Source of the DNA: Chloroflexota bacterium
GTDB taxonomy: Bacteria; Chloroflexota; Limnocylindria; Limnocylindrales; CSP1-4
DNA length: 9,750 bases
NCBI GenBank assembly: GCA_013694835.1
Contig: JACDBP010000261.1
Coordinates: 1-9,750, forward strand
Direction: 5' to 3'
Position numbers and translations under genes: made by a program. Shown in pieces: positions 6,138-9,750 of this stretch (within the stretch, counting starts at the first letter, position 1; each line of letters starts with the position of its first letter). Below the pieces are notes generated by a model. That model made no database searches. It had not been told where the DNA came from and saw nothing but the letters and a program-made list of their open reading frames with translations.

Positions 6138-6144
6138 GGGAGGA
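6138..6144 (+). promoter_or_regulatory. Ribosome binding site for kamA
   Basis: GGGAGGA, with GGAGG ending 9 bases before the GTG at 6153. It is the best Shine-Dalgarno match near the 5' end of this frame and sets the start there, although the frame is open further upstream. Confidence 0.7.
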
Positions 6145-6152
6145 CCAGCATC

Positions 6153-7823
6153 GTGATCGAGAGCACCGGCAGGACCGCTTCGGTCGTGCAGCCTCACCAG
6201 GGCCTCACCGAGGAACCCTTCGTCAACCGTCGTGACCCGGCGCGCGCGCTCGGCGCCGATGGACGCCCGGCCGTCAGTCGCCGCGCTCCGCTCTGGACCG
6301 ACGTCCCCGACGAGAAGTGGAACGACTGGCGTTGGCAACTCTCCAACCGCGTCAACGACCTCCACGAGATCGAACAGGTGCTGAGCCTGACCGACGAGGA
6401 GCGCGAGGGGCTGAGCGCCCCCGAGAAGTTCCGGGTCGATATCACGCCATACTTCATCAGCCTCATCGACCCTGACGACCCCGACGACCCGATCCGCCGC
6501 CAGGTCATCCCGCTCGGTCGTGAGCAGCAGGCCTTCACGGCGATGATGGAGGACTCCCTCGCCGAGGACCGCCATTCGCCGGTGCCGGGCCTCGTCCATC
6601 GCTACCCCGACCGGGTGCTGATGCTCATCACGACGCAATGCGCCTCGTACTGTCGCTACTGCACGCGGTCGCGGATCGTGGGCGACCCGACCCAGAACTT
6701 CAACCGCCGCGACCACGAGGCGCAGCTCGACTACCTGCGACGCACGCCCCAGGTGCGCGACGTGCTGATCTCCGGCGGCGACGGCCTGACGCTGGCGCCG
6801 AAGCTGCTGGAATCTGTCATGCGCGGGCTCCGGGAGATCCCCCACATCGAGATCGTGCGGATCGGGTCCCGGGTGCCGGTCTTCCTGCCCCAGCGGGTCG
6901 ACGACGACCTGTGCGAGATGCTGGCGAAGTACCACCCGATCTGGATGAACCTCCACTTCAACCACCCGAACGAGATCACGCCCGAGGTCTCCCGGGCGGT
7001 CGACAGGCTGACGCGCGCGGGCATCCCCGTCGGCAACCAGTCGGTGCTGCTGGCGGGTGTCAACGACTGCGTCCACATCCAGCGCTCACTGCTGCACAGG
7101 CTCGTGGAGAACCGGATCCGTCCCTACTACCTCTACCAGTGCGATCTGGTGGAGGGCTCCGGGCACTTCAGGACGCCCGTCGGCAAGGGCCTGGAGATCA
7201 TGGAGGGGCTGCGCGGCCATACGTCCGGGTACGCCGTCCCGACGTTCGTGATCGATGCGCCTGGTGGCGGCGGCAAGATCCCCGTGATGCCGAACTACCT
7301 TATCTCGTACTCAGACCACAAGGTCGTGCTTCGCAACTACGAGGGCTATATCACGACCTACGAGGAGCCGACGACGTACGAGCGGCACGACTCGTCGAGC
7401 TGCACGTATTGCCGGTCACAGCGCCCGGAGCCCGGTCAGTCGGGTGTCCACGGCTTGCTCCAGGGCGATCGGATGTGGATCGAGCCGAAGGGGTTCGAGG
7501 AGATCCACACGCGCGGCAACACCGAGCAGCACCGGCTGCAGGACCCGTCCAAGTGGGTGCCCTACGGCGTCGGGGCGATCGAAGGGCAGAGCGCGCGAAC
7601 GCTGCCCGTCCTCGCGGCAGGCAGCAGCGCGGGTAGCGGCCTCGAGGGGGTCCTCGACGACCCGATGCTGCCGACCGAGCGTGCCGCGAGCGAGGTGAAC
7701 GCCGGCGTGGTCCAGGAGAACGATCTGGTGCCCGAGGAGCATCGGCCGGTCTACGGCCCGGGAGAGGAGCCACGCCCGCCGGACGGTGCGCCCCAGGCCT
7801 CGGCCCACGGGGAGTTGCTCTAG
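6153..7823 (+). CDS. kamA: KamA-type lysine 2,3-aminomutase (radical SAM, PLP)
   Basis: The 556-residue protein is predicted to convert L-lysine to L-beta-lysine with a 4Fe-4S cluster, S-adenosylmethionine and PLP. The cluster motif C-x3-C-x2-C is Cys163, Cys167, Cys170. PLP-binding Lys375 is in DAPGGGGK. Compared with my recollection of the Clostridium subterminale enzyme, the lysine-contacting residues are kept: Arg172, Asp331 (YQCD) and Asp368 (IDAPGG), which argues for lysine rather than glutamate as substrate. Cys306 (GVNDC) matches a structural zinc ligand, but the partner C-x-C-x2-C appears as SSCTYC (Ser415, Cys417, Cys420). About 105 residues beyond the usual end are Gly/Ala/Pro/Glu-rich and unrecognised. 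The GTG start follows a GGGAGGA box. The gene diverges from the membrane operon and stands alone; no beta-lysine acetyltransferase or lysine-fermentation gene is nearby, so its pathway is open. Confidence 0.93.
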   Translation: MIESTGRTASVVQPHQGLTEEPFVNRRDPARALGADGRPAVSRRAPLWTDVPDEKWNDWRWQLSNRVNDLHEIEQVLSLTDEEREGLSAPEKFRVDITPYFISLIDPDDPDDPIRRQVIPLGREQQAFTAMMEDSLAEDRHSPVPGLVHRYPDRVLMLITTQCASYCRYCTRSRIVGDPTQNFNRRDHEAQLDYLRRTPQVRDVLISGGDGLTLAPKLLESVMRGLREIPHIEIVRIGSRVPVFLPQRVDDDLCEMLAKYHPIWMNLHFNHPNEITPEVSRAVDRLTRAGIPVGNQSVLLAGVNDCVHIQRSLLHRLVENRIRPYYLYQCDLVEGSGHFRTPVGKGLEIMEGLRGHTSGYAVPTFVIDAPGGGGKIPVMPNYLISYSDHKVVLRNYEGYITTYEEPTTYERHDSSSCTYCRSQRPEPGQSGVHGLLQGDRMWIEPKGFEEIHTRGNTEQHRLQDPSKWVPYGVGAIEGQSARTLPVLAAGSSAGSGLEGVLDDPMLPTERAASEVNAGVVQENDLVPEEHRPVYGPGEEPRPPDGAPQASAHGELL

Positions 7824-7831
7824 AGTCGCGT

Positions 7832-7859
7832 CGGCGCCGGCGCCCCGCCGCTTGCGCGG
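7832..7859. terminator. GC-rich dyads between convergent genes
   Basis: Eight bases after the kamA stop there are overlapping GC-only dyads: the 12-base palindrome GGCGCCGGCGCC (7833-7844), CGGCG/CGCCG arms (7832-7836, 7846-7850), and CCGC-TTGC-GCGG (7848-7859). No T-run follows on either strand. The position between convergent genes suits a shared terminator, but in DNA this GC-rich such dyads can arise by chance. Confidence 0.25.
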
Positions 7860-7911
7860 TCGTGCCGCCAGTTGCGCCTATGCCCTGAGTCGACTGGAGT
7901 AGGTCGCAGGC

Positions 7912-7948
7912 CGACGAGCGATCAGCGACCAGCGACGAGCTCAGCGAG
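7912..7948. repeat. Imperfect short tandem repeat at the SIS gene 3' end
   Basis: CGACGAGC occurs at 7912-7919 and 7933-7940, each followed by a form of TCAGCGA, giving a 21-base imperfect tandem duplication. The second copy contains the TGA stop of the SIS gene (7941-7943 on the plus strand). Confidence 0.4.
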
Positions 7949-8990
7949 TGAGCGTCACCTTCGAGAGGTGCTGTGGCGACTCCGGGTCGCGGCCGTTCGC
8001 GATCGTCTGGTGGTAGGCGTGAAGCTGTGCCGGCACGATGCTAACGATCGGTGCCAGCCACTCCGGCAAGTCCTCGGGAAGCGCCACGGCTTCGTCGGCC
8101 AGCGCGCGCGTCGCCGTATCGTCGGAGAGGACCGTGATGCGCGCTCCATGTTCGGTCCGGAGGCGGACCAACAACCCGCGAAGGTCTGCCGACCCTGCGA
8201 CACCCGCTGGCGCGACCGCCAGGACGGGGAAGCCAGGCTCGACGAGGGCCTTCGGACCGTGCTCGAAATCGGCAGTGGAGTACGGGTCGGCGAGCACGCC
8301 CGAAAGCTCTTTGAGCTTGAGCGCCCACTCTCGGGCGGTGGCGTACTCGAACCCTCGACCGAGCACGATGCAGCGCTCCATCCCGGCCGCCGCCCGGGCG
8401 ATCCGCTGGACGTCAGGCTCGGTGTCGAGCACCCGCGTCATGGCCTCCGGCAGCACATCGAGCTCCGCGAAGGCATCCTGCCGACCGTCACGGTCCAGGA
8501 GCACGGCGGAGAGCATGGCGACGGCGACGAGCTCGGCGGTATAGCTCTTGGTGGCGGCGATCGAGCGCTCCGTGCCGGCGCCCAGATCGACGAGATGCTC
8601 CGCGGCTTCAGCCAGCGGACTGGCAGGGGTATTCGTGATGGCCAGCGTAGGGGCCCCCTGCGAGCGAGCAGCCTGGACCACCGCGACGATGTCGGGCGAG
8701 GCCCCCGATTGGCTGATGCCGATGACGAGCGCCCGGCTCACGTCCGGAGCCACGCCGTAGAGCGACAGGATCGACGGTGCCGCCAGCGCCACCGAGAGTC
8801 GATTGCGAACGCCGAGCACGTACTGCGCGTAGACGGCCGCGTGGTCGGACGTGCCGCGGCCGGCGATCACCACGTACTCCGGCCGCTTGCGGTCGAGCCG
8901 CGCCAGGAGGCCGTCGAGCGCGGCCCGCGCCGAGCTGAGGAGATGGCCAACGACGGCAGGCTGCTCCAGGATCTCGTCGCGCATGGTCAT
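7941..8990 (-). CDS. SIS-domain amino-sugar-phosphate deaminase/isomerase
   Basis: The 349-residue protein matches the isomerase half of glucosamine-6-phosphate synthase (GlmS) without the glutaminase half, the form seen in NagB-II and AgaS-type enzymes. The likely reaction is glucosamine 6-phosphate to fructose 6-phosphate plus ammonia in the cytoplasm. Two SIS domains are visible. The first has GRGTSDH (44-50), SQSGASPD (93-100) and SIAATKSYTAEL (143-154). The second has GRGFEYATAREWALKLKELS (211-230), with Glu228, then FEHGP with His244, and the GlmS-like tail HLSKVTLTR with Lys344. Glu, His and Lys correspond to catalytic residues in GlmS. The start is ATG 8990, with a second ATG two codons later; no strong ribosome binding site is seen, so translation is probably coupled to nagA, which stops 8 bases upstream. 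A galactosamine-6-phosphate role cannot be excluded. Confidence 0.92.
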   Translation of the reverse strand: MTMRDEILEQPAVVGHLLSSARAALDGLLARLDRKRPEYVVIAGRGTSDHAAVYAQYVLGVRNRLSVALAAPSILSLYGVAPDVSRALVIGISQSGASPDIVAVVQAARSQGAPTLAITNTPASPLAEAAEHLVDLGAGTERSIAATKSYTAELVAVAMLSAVLLDRDGRQDAFAELDVLPEAMTRVLDTEPDVQRIARAAAGMERCIVLGRGFEYATAREWALKLKELSGVLADPYSTADFEHGPKALVEPGFPVLAVAPAGVAGSADLRGLLVRLRTEHGARITVLSDDTATRALADEAVALPEDLPEWLAPIVSIVPAQLHAYHQTIANGRDPESPQHLSKVTLTR

Positions 8991-8998
8991 CGCCGAGC

Positions 8999-9750
8999 TC
9001 AGCGAGGCCCTGCATGGACGACGCAGCCGCCGACCACGGTGGCCGCGACGTTGAGATCGCGGGTGAGCAACACCACATCAGCCCGGGCTCCGACGCGGAG
9101 CATGCCGCGGTCCATCGCGCCGATCAGCCGCGCCGGCACGGCCGAAGCAGCGCCGACAGCCTCCGCCGCTGAACAGCCCGTGAACCCGATGAGATTCCGC
9201 ACACCCTGGTCCAGTGACAGGATGCTGCCGGCAAGCACGTCGCCGATCCGTGCCGCCATCTCGTCCACGACGACCTCGGCGCCAGCCAGCCGATAGGTTC
9301 CCGGCGGCATGCCCAGGGCGGCGATGGCGTCGGTGACGAACGCGAAGCGGCTCCGCCCAGCCAGCTGCCAGACGAGCGCGACCATGGCAGGCGCGACGTG
9401 GATCCCGTCGGGGATCAAGCTCACCGTCACCCGCTGATCGGCGATGGCGGCCGCGACCAGGCCCGGGGCTCGGTGATCCAGGGGCGGCATGGCGTTGAAC
9501 AGATGCGTCACCGTCGTGATGCCCGCGTCGAAGCCTGCTCGGCCCTCGTCCAGGGTGGCCGTCGAATGGCCTGCTGAGACGACGACACCCGCAGACGTGA
9601 GCGCGCGGACGACGTCCAGGGCTCCCGGCAGCTCCGGCGCCAGCGTGACCATGCGGACGCCGCTGGCAGGCGACCAGCCCTCGACGAAGGCCGGGTCGGG
9701 CGGCCGCAGGGACGCCGCCGCATGGGCGCCGCGTTTGGCCGGGTTGAGGA
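8999..9750 (-). CDS. nagA: N-acetylglucosamine-6-phosphate deacetylase, 5' end outside window
   Basis: The visible 249 residues are the C-terminal two thirds of NagA, an amidohydrolase that splits N-acetylglucosamine 6-phosphate into glucosamine 6-phosphate and acetate. The frame is open to the right edge. An internal ATG at 9652 is not the start, because the 32 codons before it read as NagA sequence (LNPAKRGAH near the edge, then PDPAFVEGW and SGVRMVTLAPE). Metal and catalytic residues visible are His in SAGHST (codon 9568-9566), His in VTHLFNAM (9505-9503), the DGIHV motif, and the catalytic Asp of FVTDAI (9331-9329). The family's metal-binding Glu, in the EGPFLN motif, would lie just past the edge. 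It is directly upstream of the SIS gene, so the two enzymes form consecutive steps of amino-sugar breakdown, possibly in a longer operon continuing to the right. Confidence 0.93.
   Translation of the reverse strand, partial: LNPAKRGAHAAASLRPPDPAFVEGWSPASGVRMVTLAPELPGALDVVRALTSAGVVVSAGHSTATLDEGRAGFDAGITTVTHLFNAMPPLDHRAPGLVAAAIADQRVTVSLIPDGIHVAPAMVALVWQLAGRSRFAFVTDAIAALGMPPGTYRLAGAEVVVDEMAARIGDVLAGSILSLDQGVRNLIGFTGCSAAEAVGAASAVPARLIGAMDRGMLRVGARADVVLLTRDLNVAATVVGGCVVHAGPR

Noticed and set aside
6126..7076. A 316-codon minus-strand frame opposite kamA
   Set aside because: Shadow of kamA, whose catalytic motifs lie in the plus-strand frame; His/Asp/Arg/Val-rich with no family signature.
7872..9296. 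A 474-codon plus-strand frame opposite the SIS and nagA genes
   Set aside because: Antisense to two well-supported enzymes; the translation is low-complexity and begins in intergenic DNA.

Overview
The window is GC-rich (visibly about two thirds G+C) bacterial chromosomal DNA with compact gene spacing, GTG and TTG starts next to GGAGG-type ribosome binding sites, and no tRNA, rRNA, transposase or cas gene that I could see. The gene mix (MMPL transporter, OsmC peroxidase, lysine 2,3-aminomutase, NagA/SIS amino-sugar enzymes) fits a free-living GC-rich lineage such as Chloroflexota or Actinomycetota. That placement is a low-confidence guess, not a phylogenetic result.

Layout. (1) Positions 1-553 hold no convincing gene. 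They carry short direct repeats (62-137) and a cluster of four palindromic units (292-533) built on GAGGACTGGCAGTCCTC. (2) Positions 554-5983 carry five genes on the minus strand, transcribed right to left: a 122-aa four-helix membrane protein, an OsmC-family protein, an MMPL/RND transporter, a CrtC/AttH-like lipoprotein overlapping the transporter by one base, and an RDD membrane protein. A two-tier stem-loop (554-584) follows the last gene. (3) A 169-bp divergent intergenic region (5984-6152) has an inverted repeat and a strong ribosome binding site in front of the plus-strand gene 6153-7823, a KamA-type radical SAM lysine 2,3-aminomutase. (4) A convergent pair on the minus strand closes the window: nagA (5' end beyond the right edge), followed 8 bases later by a SIS-domain amino-sugar deaminase/isomerase.

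How the genes work together. The NagA/SIS pair reads as N-acetylglucosamine 6-phosphate breakdown (deacetylation, then deamination to fructose 6-phosphate). The five-gene minus-strand cluster is dominated by envelope proteins, and the MMPL-lipoprotein overlap suggests a coupled export or lipid-handling pair; the substrate cannot be read from the sequence. KamA keeps the recognisable iron-sulfur, PLP-lysine and lysine-contacting residues, so beta-lysine formation is the best call. No partner gene for lysine fermentation or acetyl-beta-lysine synthesis lies in the window.

Most notable: the 292-533 palindromic repeat cluster, the transporter/lipocalin-like lipoprotein pair, the inverted repeat before kamA, and the KamA C-terminal extension with an altered zinc-cysteine motif. 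I found no clear sign of a wholly new defence or mobile system.
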